From: Pseudomonas oryzae
Lineage (GTDB): Bacteria; Pseudomonadota; Gammaproteobacteria; Pseudomonadales; Pseudomonadaceae
Direction of reading: 5' to 3'
Length of the DNA: 64,000 nt
Assembly: GCF_900104805.1 (NCBI RefSeq)
Contig: NZ_LT629751.1
Span: forward strand, 2,461,001 to 2,525,000
This document shows positions 32,042 to 40,510 of this stretch, one piece after another. Below the pieces are notes generated by a model. That model was not told the origin of the DNA, searched no databases, and was given only the letters and a program-made list of their open reading frames with translations. Made by a program: the position numbers and the translations under genes. The stretch's first letter is position 1. Each line of letters begins with the position of its first letter.

Positions 32042-33058
32042 ATGCTCTTTCGCTCGCGCACTGCCCGCCCTATCAACCTCGCCCTGCAGGGTGGCGGGGC
32101 GCACGGCGCCTTCACCTGGGGCGTGCTGGATGCCCTGCTGGAGGATGGCCGCCTCGACTTCGAGGGGGTCAGCGGCACCAGCGCCGGGGCGATGAATGCC
32201 GTGGTGCTGGCCCACGGCCTGCTGCAGAACGGCCGCGACGGCGCCCGAGAGGCGCTGGCGAGCTTCTGGCAGGCGGTGGCCGGCAGTGCGCCGCTGATCA
32301 GCGCCGGTGCCGATCCCGCGAGCGGCAGCCTGCCGCCCGGCGCGCAGATGATGCTGTACTGGATGCAGCAGCTGTCGCCGCAGCAGTTCAATCCGCTGGA
32401 CATCAACCCACTGCGCGAGATCGTCAGCACGCAGATCGACTTCGAGCGTCTGCGCGCGGCTTGCCCGCTCGAGCTGTTCATCGCCGCCACCCACGCCAAC
32501 AGCGGTCGCCTGCGTCTGTTCCGTAATCATGAGCTGAGTGCCGACAGCGTGCTCGCCTCGGCCTGCCTGCCGACCCTGCACCATGCCGTGGAGATCGCCG
32601 GCGAGCCCTACTGGGACGGCGCCTACGCGGCCAACCCGGCGGTGTTCCCGCTGCTCTACCAGTGCACCTGCCGCGACATCCTGCTGGTCCTGCTCAGCAC
32701 CGCCAGCCACGGCGCCTCGCCAAGCCGGCCGCAGGATATCCGCCGCCGCTCGCTGGAGCTGGCGTTCAAGTCCACCTTCCTGCGCGAGATGCACGGTCTG
32801 GTCCACGCCCGCCGCTACGCCGGCAACTCGCTGCTGCCGCTGGGCCGCCTGGAGCGTCGCCTGCGCCAGGCCAGGTTCCACCTGATCGACGCCGGCGAAC
32901 TGCTGAGCGGACTCGCCGCGGAATCCCGCCTGACCACCTGCCTGCCGTTCCTGCAAATGCTCCGCGGCCAGGGCCGCGCCCATGCCCGCGCCTGGCTGGC
33001 CGAACACTATCCCGCCGTGGGCCGCGGCTCGTCGGTGGATATCCAGCAGCTGTTCTGA
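32042..33058 (+). CDS. Patatin-like phospholipase
   Basis: 338 residues. The oxyanion motif GGGAHGAF is at about 17-24, the nucleophile elbow GTSAGAM at about 45-51 and the catalytic Asp in YWDGAYAANP near 200, forming the Ser-Asp dyad of patatins. Members release fatty acids from lipids. The protein lacks a signal peptide. ATG 32042 is preferred; an in-frame ATG 17 codons upstream gives an atypical head. A hairpin terminator follows at 33080. Confidence 0.9.
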   Translation: MLFRSRTARPINLALQGGGAHGAFTWGVLDALLEDGRLDFEGVSGTSAGAMNAVVLAHGLLQNGRDGAREALASFWQAVAGSAPLISAGADPASGSLPPGAQMMLYWMQQLSPQQFNPLDINPLREIVSTQIDFERLRAACPLELFIAATHANSGRLRLFRNHELSADSVLASACLPTLHHAVEIAGEPYWDGAYAANPAVFPLLYQCTCRDILLVLLSTASHGASPSRPQDIRRRSLELAFKSTFLREMHGLVHARRYAGNSLLPLGRLERRLRQARFHLIDAGELLSGLAAESRLTTCLPFLQMLRGQGRAHARAWLAEHYPAVGRGSSVDIQQLF

Positions 33059-33079
33059 GACCAGGTGACGGCGAGAACG

Positions 33080-33103
33080 GCCCCGCCGCAGACCGGGCGG
33101 GGC
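33080..33103. terminator. Terminator between convergent genes
   Basis: GCCCCGCC and GGCGGGGC with an 8-base loop. Confidence 0.6.
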
Positions 33104-33111
33104 GCTGGGGG

Positions 33112-33471
33112 TCAGACTTCCAGGGCGTCGCCGACTTCGGCCAGCTTGCGGCGCGACAGGGCGAGGTTGGCCCGGGACTTGTCCAGCACGTAGTAGGCGA
33201 ACAGGTCCTGTGCCCTGGCCAGCGGGCGGATCAGGTGGTACTGCTTGCCCAGGGTGATGAGGATGTCGTCGATGGTGTCGTCGAGACCGAGCATCTGCAT
33301 GGTCTTGAGCTTGCTGCGCATCACCTCGGTGTTGCCACCGGCGGCCAGTTCCAGATCGATGCCGCCGCCGGCCGCACCGAGCAGCATGCCGCTGCCGTAG
33401 TCGACCACCGCGGCGGCCAGCGCGCCGTCGACGCTCATCAGTTGATCCAGGCTTTCTTTGATAGCTGTCAT
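33112..33471 (-). CDS. Roadblock/LC7-family protein 1
   Basis: 119 residues: MTAIKESLDQLMSVDGALAA, VVDYGSGMLLG, LELAAGGNTEVMRSKLKTMQ, DDTIDDILITLGKQYHLIRPL and FAYYVLDKSRANLALSRRKL. This is the alpha/beta roadblock fold found in MglB and other regulators of small GTPases. It is last in a four-gene unit with a second roadblock protein and a Ras-like GTPase, and probably acts on that GTPase as partner or GAP. Confidence 0.83.
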   Translation of the reverse strand: MTAIKESLDQLMSVDGALAAAVVDYGSGMLLGAAGGGIDLELAAGGNTEVMRSKLKTMQMLGLDDTIDDILITLGKQYHLIRPLARAQDLFAYYVLDKSRANLALSRRKLAEVGDALEV

Positions 33472-33479
33472 TGCTTCAC

Positions 33480-33929
33480 TCACAGGTTGCCGGCCGGGCG
33501 CTCGCCCAGCTCGTTCAGGGATTCGCTCAGCCGCCGCGCGGCATGCTTGACCGCCCACTGGGCATAGCCGTAGTTGGCCTCCTCGCCGGTCACCACCAGC
33601 AGCACCATCGGCGTGATGGGGTTGGCGATCTGACGGCACAGCACCAGCCCCTCGGCCGCCTCGATCACCGTGCCTTCCAGGCCGGCCAGCACCAGCTCCT
33701 GGACGATGCGCTGGCTCAGCGCGCCGAGCGCTGCGCCCATGGCGGTGATGCGCCGGCTGTCCTTGGCCTCGAGGTTGAGGCTGGCGAGCGGGAAGCCGTC
33801 GCTGGAGGCGACGATGGCCACCCGTACCCCACGGGTGGTGGTGGCCAGCTCGACCAGCTGCTGCTGGCACAGCTGCTTGAGCTGCGACGGCTGGGATGCG
33901 GACGGATTGGCGGGGATGCTCGTGTTCAT
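33480..33929 (-). CDS. Roadblock/LC7-family protein 2
   Basis: 149 residues. A short disordered N-terminus precedes the roadblock core: LVELATTTRGVRVAIVASSDGFPLASLNLE, ITAMGAALGALSQRIVQELVLAGLEGTVIEAAEGLVLCRQI and PMVLLVVTGEEANYGYAQWAV. Start ATG 33929 overlaps the end of the GTPase gene by 4 bases, and its stop lies 8 bases before the next start. This indicates one operon and a joint function. Confidence 0.85.
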   Translation of the reverse strand: MNTSIPANPSASQPSQLKQLCQQQLVELATTTRGVRVAIVASSDGFPLASLNLEAKDSRRITAMGAALGALSQRIVQELVLAGLEGTVIEAAEGLVLCRQIANPITPMVLLVVTGEEANYGYAQWAVKHAARRLSESLNELGERPAGNL

Positions 33930-34456
33930 GACCAGGCATTGACCTCGGCGTTGGCAATCAGGGTTTCGATCAGCAGCAGCACGTCGTCCTTGCGCCGCAC
34001 ATCGGCGGCGAACAGCGGCAGGGCCAGGCCGCGCGCGGCCAGGGCCTCGCGATAGGGACGCAAGGCCGCTGCGGGCGCGGCGCCGGCGCGGCCGACCGCC
34101 ACCACCAGGGCGCCGCGCCCGCCCAGCTGCGGAAAGGCGTCCAGATAGTCGAGCAGATCGCGGCAGGCCTGCGGACGCTGGTGATCGAGCAGCAGCACGG
34201 CGCCCAGCGCGCCCTCGGCGAGGATCGACCACATGAAGTCGAAGCGGTCCTGGCCAGGGATGCCGTACAGGACGACCATATCGTCGTCGAGCTGGATCTC
34301 GCCGTAGTCCATGGCCACCGTGGTGGTCGGCTTGTCGCACTGCGCGGTGTCGGTGTTCAGCACGTCGGTGGCGACGGGCGCGACGTCGCTGACCGCGGCG
34401 ATGGCGGTGGTCTTGCCCGCGCCCATCGGGCCGATGAAGAGGATCTTGGCCGGCAT
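33926..34456 (-). CDS. Ras-like small GTPase of a GTPase/roadblock module
   Basis: 176 residues. P-loop GPMGAGKTT at 9-17, a switch-region Thr (KPTTTVAMDYGEI), the G3 box as GIPGQDRFDFMW at 65-76, but no NKxD: the expected G4 place reads VVAVGRAGAAP. Bacterial relatives include MglA and the Gtr/Rag-like proteins next to roadblock genes. The lost G4 box suggests relaxed guanine specificity or a divergent nucleotide site. It overlaps both neighbours by 1-4 bases, so the unit is tightly coupled. Confidence 0.85.
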   Translation of the reverse strand: MPAKILFIGPMGAGKTTAIAAVSDVAPVATDVLNTDTAQCDKPTTTVAMDYGEIQLDDDMVVLYGIPGQDRFDFMWSILAEGALGAVLLLDHQRPQACRDLLDYLDAFPQLGGRGALVVAVGRAGAAPAAALRPYREALAARGLALPLFAADVRRKDDVLLLIETLIANAEVNAWS

Positions 34457-35340
34457 TAGCGTTTCCTTGCGAAGGTGATTCCCAGACGCTCGCGCAGGCG
34501 CTGCAGGAGGTTGCCGGTGGCGGCCGGCGGAGCCTGCGGCACGGGCGGCGCCTCGGCCTGATGTACGCTCAGGCCGAGCCGGCACAGCTCGCAGGCGAAC
34601 AGGAAGCCCCTGACCGTGCCCTCGTCCACTGCCGCCAGCTCGCAACCGCTGGCGATGCTCGCCGGTTGGCGGGCGTACAGCGCGGCCAGGCGCAGCAGCG
34701 GCGGCGACACCTGCCACTCGCCGAAGTGCGGCCAGGCGGCGATGCGGAACAGCAGGCGCCGAGCGTCCCAGTCGCGCTCGCGGCAGGCCCCGCTGCGCAG
34801 CGCCAGGGCCCAGATCACGCCACTCAGCGAGGTGTCGAACGACAGCGACGCCGTCGGCGCACCGGGCTTCAGCGCCGCCTCGACCGCGATGGGCGCGCCG
34901 TGCAGCAGGTCGAGCAGATGATCGAGGTCGTTCACCGTGGCCGCCAGGCGGTCCTCGTCCGGCAGCAGGTGGATGCACTGGCCGGCCAGCTCGAGCCAAC
35001 CCTCCTGACGCAGCACCGCCAGCTGTTCCGCCACGCCGATGGCGCTGCGGCGGCCCACGCCCAGACGCTGCTCCGCCTCGAGCAGCAGCTCGAGCAGGGC
35101 GAACATGCGCAGCGGCCAGTCGAGGCCGAGGTCTCCCGCGCGCCGCGCACCGTTGCCGGCATGCGCCAGCAGCCCCTGCCCCACGGCGGCGCGTGCCGCA
35201 TCGCGCACGATGATCAGATCCGCTTCGTACGCTTCGCCCACATACAGCCAGGGCGCCGCGGTACGCCCGACCAGCACCTTCAGCTGACGAGCCAGAAGGC
35301 CCTGCTCGTGATGGTTGAAGCCTATCGATGCGAGTCGCAT
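34456..35340 (-). CDS. First gene of the GTPase/roadblock operon, unknown 294-aa protein
   Basis: Starts MRLASIGFNHHEQGLLARQL at ATG 35340 and ends one base into the GTPase gene. The first 65 residues look like a receiver- or strand-based domain (VLVGRTAAPWLYVG, ADLIIVRDA). A helical middle with winged-helix flavour follows (LGVGRRSAIGVAEQLAVLRQEGWLEL, FRIAAWPHFGEWQVSPPLLRLAALYARQ), then a Pro-rich linker and a basic tail. No family recognised. It is likely the sensor or effector that works with the GTPase. A TATAAT box at 35400-35405 lies upstream. Confidence 0.7.
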   Translation of the reverse strand: MRLASIGFNHHEQGLLARQLKVLVGRTAAPWLYVGEAYEADLIIVRDAARAAVGQGLLAHAGNGARRAGDLGLDWPLRMFALLELLLEAEQRLGVGRRSAIGVAEQLAVLRQEGWLELAGQCIHLLPDEDRLAATVNDLDHLLDLLHGAPIAVEAALKPGAPTASLSFDTSLSGVIWALALRSGACRERDWDARRLLFRIAAWPHFGEWQVSPPLLRLAALYARQPASIASGCELAAVDEGTVRGFLFACELCRLGLSVHQAEAPPVPQAPPAATGNLLQRLRERLGITFARKR

Positions 35341-35399
35341 GGCGACGAATGCCCCGGTGTTTCCTGCTGTGGTGCGGGGATATTATGTTTTTCTATAAA

Positions 35400-35405
35400 A
35401 TTATA
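35400..35405 (-). promoter_or_regulatory. Likely -10 box of the GTPase/roadblock operon
   Basis: TATAAT on the minus strand within a very AT-rich tract (35390-35425) that stands out from GC-rich flanks. The matching -35 is weak (CCTGTA at 17 bases). Confidence 0.4.
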
Positions 35406-35560
35406 CAAACACAAAAAACAAATACAGGTATTGCACAGGTTTTGCGTACAGCCGAGCCACCGGACGCATTCCCCCGCGATTCGGGCCGACAGCCCGGTAT
35501 ACTGTGCCCCTTGCAACCAGGCATCACGCCGCAACGCCACACACCACTGCCGGATCTGCC

Positions 35561-35803
35561 ATGACCTCGATCCCCAACACCCCCGAGACCGACCGCACCG
35601 AATCGCAGGAGCCGCAACAGGCCACCACCACCAGCGAAGCCGCTACGGGCAGCACCTTCACCTTCAATCCGTTCGCGCCGGCGACCTACGCGCCGAAGCA
35701 AGGCGACGGACAGCCCTGGCACCAGCGCAACAACAAGAGCAACCACGACAAACGCCCGCACACCCCGCCGCGCGGCACGCGCCGCTCGATGGGCAAGCGC
35801 TGA
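35561..35803 (+). CDS. Small disordered hypothetical protein, 80 aa
   Basis: MTSIPNTPETDRTESQEPQQ, then a Thr/Phe/Pro middle (STFTFNPFAPATYAPKQ) and a basic His/Arg/Lys tail. Low complexity, no fold apparent. Codon use is chromosomal. The upstream TATACT at 35498 may be a -10. Unknown function. Confidence 0.55.
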   Translation: MTSIPNTPETDRTESQEPQQATTTSEAATGSTFTFNPFAPATYAPKQGDGQPWHQRNNKSNHDKRPHTPPRGTRRSMGKR

Positions 35804-35862
35804 GGCACATTTTCGGAAGCTCCACGCGCCGCCCTCTCCGATAGTTCGGGGGACTCCTCACC

Positions 35863-35961
35863 CCGAGCTGCCGCGTGCTCGTGTGGGACGCGACAGACCG
35901 CCCCGTGCGGGCTTTTTCAGGCCCGGAGAGTTTCAATCCGCGCGCCCGCGTGGGGCGCGAC
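35863..35961 (-). CRISPR. Relic of a type I-C CRISPR array: two repeats, one spacer
   Basis: On the minus strand GTCGCGCCCCACGCGGGCGC and 12 more bases ending GGATTGAAAC (35930-35961) form a 32-base type I-C repeat with its internal palindrome. A 35-base spacer follows (35895-35929). The second repeat (35863-35894) begins GTCGCGTCCCACACGAGCAC and loses the ATTGAAAC end, as terminal repeats do. No cas gene and no leader are present: the upstream side is the remnant of a toxin gene. The spacer contains a terminator-like hairpin (GCCCGCACGGGGC next to AAAAA). Confidence 0.75.
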
Positions 35962-36187
35962 GCGCGCAGGTGGCCATCGTCGGCGTAGTAGATCGGCCTC
36001 GCTAATACATCGCGACCAGAAGCCGCTGAGGTTGTGCCTGAGCGGCTCGGGCTTGCCGATACCGCTGAACGGGTTGCGCTGGGCGTAACGGATCAACAGG
36101 CTGATGCGCTTGGGGCCAGCCTTGTCGTTCTGCTGGAACACTGGTAATCGTCCCACGCCTCTGGCGTGAAGAGGACGTTCAGGCCCG
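35962..36187 (-). pseudogene. yoeB: Frameshifted and 3'-truncated YoeB toxin
   Basis: Fragments in different frames match YoeB: LFTPEAWDDYQ, then FQQNDKAGPKRISLLIRYAQ, NPFSGIGKPEPLRHNLSGFW, SRCISEAD and, in another frame, YYADDGHLRA. A base is missing near 36138-36141 and a short deletion lies near 35990, perhaps between GATC repeats. The C-terminal His-Tyr that YoeB needs for mRNA cleavage is gone; the sequence runs straight into a CRISPR repeat. The toxin should be inactive. Confidence 0.85.
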
Positions 36188-36188
36188 A

Positions 36189-36446
36189 TCACTCCTCGTC
36201 GATCAGTTGCTGCGCCCGGACCTTGCCGGCACGCAGGTTGTTGATCGACTTGATCAGGCGCTCGGCGTTGGCGGGCGAGCGCAGCAGATAGGCGGTCTCC
36301 TCGAGCGCGTTGCAGTCGGCCAGGGACATCATCACCACTGGCCCGCCCTTCTGCCGGGTGACCAGGATGGGAGTGCGGTCGCTGTTCACGCGGTCCATGG
36401 TTTCCGCCGGATGCTGGCGGGCAGCGGTGTAGTTGATGGTCTGCAT
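36189..36446 (-). CDS. yefM: YefM-family antitoxin, orphaned
   Basis: 85 residues: MQTINYTAARQHPAETMDRV, then TPILVTRQKGGPVVMMSLADCNALEETAYLL, the Phd/YefM DNA-binding fold, and a C-terminal arm (AERLIKSINNLRAGKVRAQQ) that would clamp YoeB. The gene looks intact with GTGAGG upstream, while the toxin gene immediately downstream is broken. YefM also represses its own promoter. It may persist as a repressor or as an anti-addiction antitoxin. Confidence 0.92.
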   Translation of the reverse strand: MQTINYTAARQHPAETMDRVNSDRTPILVTRQKGGPVVMMSLADCNALEETAYLLRSPANAERLIKSINNLRAGKVRAQQLIDEE

Positions 36447-36538
36447 GACTGTCGCCTCACGAGAAGGAAGAGGTACAGAAATACGTACACACCAAGCAAC
36501 CTACTCGGCTGCGTGCTGCACGACTACACGACAACCGG

Positions 36539-37684
36539 TTACAAACACCCCCCCACCACCCGCGCCAGCCGCTGCACCCGCGGGTCCATCAGCACGTACG
36601 GCCCCAGGGTGTTGGTGACGAAGCCGAAGGCCAGTTCCCGTTCGGGATCGGCGAAGCCGATCGAGCCACCGGCGCCGGGGTGACCGAAGGCGTGGCGGCC
36701 GAGACCGTAGGTGGCGTTGGCCACGTTCGGCTGCTCCAGCATCAGGCCGAGGCCCAGTCGGGTCTCGGTCAGCAGCGTGCGGTCGTCGCCCTGGCTGTGC
36801 TCGCGGGTCATCTCGGCGAGCAGGGCGCTGTCGAGCAGGCTGCCATCCAGCAATCCGGCATAGAAGCCGGCCAGGCTGCGCGCGTTGCCGTGACCGTTGG
36901 CCGCCGGCTGCGCCATGCGCCGCCACTCGGGCTTGTTGGTACTGGTCATGATCGACGGCGGGTTGGTGAAGGCGCGAGTGGTCATCGCCTGCGGCTCGCG
37001 CAGCATGGCGTTGAGCACGCGCTGGGCGGCGGCGTCGCCGAGGTTGCCCTTGCCGCGGGCGATGTGGGCGACGCGGTGGAACTCGCTGTCGGCCAGGCCG
37101 ATGTGGAAGTCCAGGCCCAGCGGCTTGGCGGTGCGCTCGACGATCACCTCGCCGGGATTGCGCCCGCAGGCGCGGCGGATCAGTTCGCCGATCAGCCAGC
37201 CGTAGGTGATCGGTGCGTAGCCGTGGCCGTCGCCCGGCGTCCACCACGGCTCCTCGGCGGCCAGCGCGGCGGTCATGGTGTCCCAGTCGTACAACGCTTC
37301 CGGCGGCAGCGGTCGGCGGATCGCCGGCAAGCCGGCGCGGTGGCTGAGCAGTTGGCGCAGGGTGATGTGCTGCTTGCCGGCGGCGGCGAACTCGGGCCAC
37401 AGGCGGGCGACCGGCGCATCCAGCTCCAGCTTGCCCTCGCCGACCAGTTGCAGGGCGGCGGCAGCGGTGAAGGCCTTGGTGCAGGAGTACAGGTTGAGGA
37501 TGGTGTCGCTGTGCCAGGGCTCCTGGCCGTCCTTGTCGGCCATGCCGGCCCACAGGTCGAGCACGGCCTCGCCGCCGACCTGCACGCACAGCGCGGCGCC
37601 GCGCTCCTGCGGGTCGTTGAACAGCTCGGCGAAGGCGTCCTTCACCGCCTCGAACTGCAGGTCGAAATAGCCGTGGATGTGCAT
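36539..37684 (-). CDS. Serine beta-lactamase-like hydrolase (EstB/family VIII esterase type)
   Basis: 381 residues. The SxxK motif is SCTKAF at about 67-72 and the Tyr motif is YAPITYGW near 158. The C-terminal GHPGAGGSIGFADPE stands where the third (KTG-like) box lies in class C enzymes. No signal peptide, so it is probably a cytosolic esterase rather than a true beta-lactamase. GGAG lies upstream of ATG 37684. Natural substrate unknown. Confidence 0.88.
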   Translation of the reverse strand: MHIHGYFDLQFEAVKDAFAELFNDPQERGAALCVQVGGEAVLDLWAGMADKDGQEPWHSDTILNLYSCTKAFTAAAALQLVGEGKLELDAPVARLWPEFAAAGKQHITLRQLLSHRAGLPAIRRPLPPEALYDWDTMTAALAAEEPWWTPGDGHGYAPITYGWLIGELIRRACGRNPGEVIVERTAKPLGLDFHIGLADSEFHRVAHIARGKGNLGDAAAQRVLNAMLREPQAMTTRAFTNPPSIMTSTNKPEWRRMAQPAANGHGNARSLAGFYAGLLDGSLLDSALLAEMTREHSQGDDRTLLTETRLGLGLMLEQPNVANATYGLGRHAFGHPGAGGSIGFADPERELAFGFVTNTLGPYVLMDPRVQRLARVVGGCL

Positions 37685-37727
37685 GAGGGGCTCCTGTCCG
37701 GATTGACGGCCGCGAGTGGGCGAGGCT

Positions 37728-37776
37728 GGTGCGCATGGCGCACCCTACCACCGCCGTAGGGTGCGCTGCGCGCACC
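37728..37776. repeat. REP-C pair
   Basis: GGTGCGCATGGCGCACCCTAC at 37728-37748 and, inverted, GTAGGGTGCGCTGCGCGCACC at 37756-37776, a compact BIME between two minus-strand genes. Confidence 0.88.
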
Positions 37777-37788
37777 AGCGAGATGAGC

Positions 37789-39933
37789 TCAGTCGATCTG
37801 CCGGCGGAACGGCGGCAGGGTGTTGAGGATGGCCTTGCCGTAGCGCTGGGTGACCACCCGGCGATCCAGCAGGCTCACCGTGCCGCTGTCCTGCTCGGTG
37901 CGCAGCAGGCGGCCGCAGGCCTGGATCAGGCGCAGCGAGGCGTCGGGCACGGCGATCTCCATGAACGGATTGCCGCCGCGCGCCTCGATCCATTCGGACA
38001 GCGCCGCCTCGACCGGATCGTCCGGCACGGCGAAGGGGATCTTGGCGATCACCACGTGCTCGCAGTAGGCGCCAGGCAGGTCGACGCCCTCGGCGAAACT
38101 GGCGAGGCCGAACAGCACGCTGGGCTCGCCGTCGTCGACCCGTGCCTTGTGCTTGTTCAGCGTCTCCTGCTTGGACAGGTTGCCCTGGATCAGCACCCGC
38201 TTGCGCCAGTCGCGCTCGAGACCGTCGAACACATCCTGCATCTGCTTGCGCGAGGAGAACAGCACCAGGCTGCCGCGCTCGCCCTCGAGCATGGCCGGCA
38301 GCTCGCGGATGATCGCCGCGGTGTGCGCGGCGGCGTCGCGCGGGTCGGCCTTGAGGTCGGGCACGTGCAGCAGGCCGGCCTCGGCGTAGCGGAACGGGCT
38401 GGGTACCACGGCGGTGGCGGCATTCTTCGGCAGGCCCGAGCGCATGCGGTAGCGGTCGAAGCTGCCCAGCGCGGTGAGGGTGGCCGACGTCACCAGGGCG
38501 CCGTAGGCGACGTTCCACAGGTTGCGGCGCAGGGTCTCGGCGGCGAGGATCGGGCTGGCGTTGACCTCGATGTCGTGATAGCTGCCGCTCTCGGCCAAGG
38601 TCAGCCAGCGCGCCATCGGCGGGCTGTCCTCGGGGTCCTCGGCAGTGAAGGCGCCCCACAGCTCCCAGTTGCTCTGCGCCCGCGCCAGCAGGCTGCCGAA
38701 CAGCGGATACCACTCCTCGGCCTGGTAGCTGGTCACCCCGGCGGCGCCGTCGCCGTCCATCGCCTCCTTGAGCATGTCGGCCAGACGGGTGAACACGTCG
38801 GTCAGGCGGTTGAAGCCCTTCTTCAGCTCGATGCCCATCTCGCGCAGGTGCTCGGGCACCACGCCGCCGACGAAGCGGTGGCGCGGGCGGTCGCGGCCTT
38901 CCATGTCCTCGCCTGGGCGGAACTCGCCGAGCTCCTCGCAGGCGCTGTAGACGAACTGCTGCTGGGTGCGGATCTCGCGCGCCAGCTCCGGCACACCCTC
39001 GATCAGGCGGCCGAACTCGCCGGGCAGCGGGTTCTGCGCCAGCAGGCGGGTGAGGTTCTTGGCGATCTGCTCCAGCCAGTCGGCGGTGGAACGCAGCCGG
39101 GTGAAGTGGGCGAAGTGGCCGATGGCCTTGTCCGGCAGGTGGTGGCCCTCGTCGAACACGTAGAGGGTCTCGCTCGGCGCCGGCAGGATGGCGCCGCCGC
39201 CGAGGGCCAGGTCGGCCAGCACCAGGTCGTGGTTGGTGACGATGACGTCGACCTTGGTCATGCCCTCGCGCGCCTTGTAGAAAGCGCACTGCTGGAAGTT
39301 CGGGCAGTGGCGGCCGGTGCACTGGGTGTGGTCGGTGGTCAGCCGCGCCCACTGCGCGTCCTCGATGGCCTCGGGCCAGGCGTCGCGGTCGCCGTCCCAG
39401 CGCCCGCCGGCCAGGCGCTCGATCATCTTGTTGAACAGCTTCTGGCTGTCCTCGTCGACGTCGATGCGAAAGCCCTCCTCCTCGAACAGCTGGGCGGTGG
39501 CGCCCTGGGCCGCGCCCTCCTGCAGCAGCAGGTCGAGCTTGGACAGGCACAGGTAGCGGCCGCGCCCCTTGGCCAGGGCGAAGCTGAAGCTGAGCCCGCT
39601 GTTGCGCGCGAGATCGGGCAGATCCTTGAAGACGATCTGCTCCTGCAGGGCGACGGTGGCGGTGGCGATCACCAGGCGCTTGCCGGCGGCCTTGGCGGCC
39701 GGGATCGCGGCCAGGGTGTAGGCCACCGTCTTGCCGGTACCGGTGCCCGCCTCGACCGCCACCACGGCGGGTTCGCCGAGACGCTTGCCCTCGTCGTCGA
39801 CCGGAATGGCGCCGAGGCCCTTGGCCACTTCGGCGATCATCAGGCGCTGGCCGTAGCGCGGCTTGAGCGTCTTGGCTTCGAGGAAACGCGAATAGGCCCC
39901 CTGGATCTGGGACTTGAGTTCGGTGCTGAGCAT
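37789..39933 (-). CDS. dinG: ATP-dependent DNA helicase DinG
   Basis: 714 residues, full DinG length. Walker A is EAGTGTGKT near residue 55. The four iron-sulfur cysteines fall in the region with TQCTGRHCPNFQQCAF. The Walker B is YVFDEGHHL (DEGH variant of DEAH), preceded by IVTNHDLVLADLAL. Motif VI is IQACGRLLRTEQDSG. DinG is an XPD-like 5'-3' helicase acting on R-loops, D-loops and replication forks. ATG 39933 starts MLSTELKSQIQGAYSRFLEA, as in other DinG. Confidence 0.95.
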   Translation of the reverse strand: MLSTELKSQIQGAYSRFLEAKTLKPRYGQRLMIAEVAKGLGAIPVDDEGKRLGEPAVVAVEAGTGTGKTVAYTLAAIPAAKAAGKRLVIATATVALQEQIVFKDLPDLARNSGLSFSFALAKGRGRYLCLSKLDLLLQEGAAQGATAQLFEEEGFRIDVDEDSQKLFNKMIERLAGGRWDGDRDAWPEAIEDAQWARLTTDHTQCTGRHCPNFQQCAFYKAREGMTKVDVIVTNHDLVLADLALGGGAILPAPSETLYVFDEGHHLPDKAIGHFAHFTRLRSTADWLEQIAKNLTRLLAQNPLPGEFGRLIEGVPELAREIRTQQQFVYSACEELGEFRPGEDMEGRDRPRHRFVGGVVPEHLREMGIELKKGFNRLTDVFTRLADMLKEAMDGDGAAGVTSYQAEEWYPLFGSLLARAQSNWELWGAFTAEDPEDSPPMARWLTLAESGSYHDIEVNASPILAAETLRRNLWNVAYGALVTSATLTALGSFDRYRMRSGLPKNAATAVVPSPFRYAEAGLLHVPDLKADPRDAAAHTAAIIRELPAMLEGERGSLVLFSSRKQMQDVFDGLERDWRKRVLIQGNLSKQETLNKHKARVDDGEPSVLFGLASFAEGVDLPGAYCEHVVIAKIPFAVPDDPVEAALSEWIEARGGNPFMEIAVPDASLRLIQACGRLLRTEQDSGTVSLLDRRVVTQRYGKAILNTLPPFRRQID

Positions 39934-40022
39934 GGGGGCGCGCTGGATATACGTTCAGTGATCGGGACGGCGGCCATGATAGCGCGTCCGCCGTGCCGAC
40001 GCAGAGCGGATGTCCGAACGGC

Positions 40023-40433
40023 TCAGGCTGCGGTGGTTTCCGTGCGGCTCTGCGCACTCTCCACGACGTCGACCGGGACGCCCCCGACAGCCTCCGCGGC
40101 ATCCGCGACGACCTCTGTCTCGTTGCTGGCGTCCGGCTCACGGGTCGCCTGCTCCAGCCGCTCGTCCGGCACCGCGGGCGCGGGCAAGGCATCCAGGTAG
40201 AAGGCGCCGAACAGCAGCAGGAGCAGTCGGTCACGGGTCGGGCTGGCGCTGGCCTTGAGGCGACCATGACACAGGCCGAGCTGCAGCAGGTGCAAACCGA
40301 ACACGGCGGCGCCGGCCAGGTTGAGCAGCAACGCGAAAGGCGCGGCGAAGGGCGCGATCAGGTTGGCCAGCACGGCCAGCCAGAACGGCAGCGCCAGCAG
40401 GCGGCCGAGGGTCGTCAGCAGTTTCATCGTCAT
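40023..40433 (-). CDS. DUF1145 family membrane protein
   Basis: 136 residues: MKLLTTLGRLLALPFWLAVL, NLIAPFAAPFALLLNLAGAAVFGLHLLQL, then a second amphipathic stretch and an acidic tail. Two to three membrane helices; the DUF1145 pattern. Function unknown. ATG 40433 and ATG 40427 are both possible starts. It lies upstream of dinG on the same strand. Confidence 0.8.
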   Translation of the reverse strand: MTMKLLTTLGRLLALPFWLAVLANLIAPFAAPFALLLNLAGAAVFGLHLLQLGLCHGRLKASASPTRDRLLLLLFGAFYLDALPAPAVPDERLEQATREPDASNETEVVADAAEAVGGVPVDVVESAQSRTETTAA

Positions 40434-40510
40434 CGGGTGTCCGCGATAAATCAGCGCGCACCATAGCGGCAGGCAACGGGGCTGCCAAGGGCGGGCCGAC
40501 GTGTCGAATG

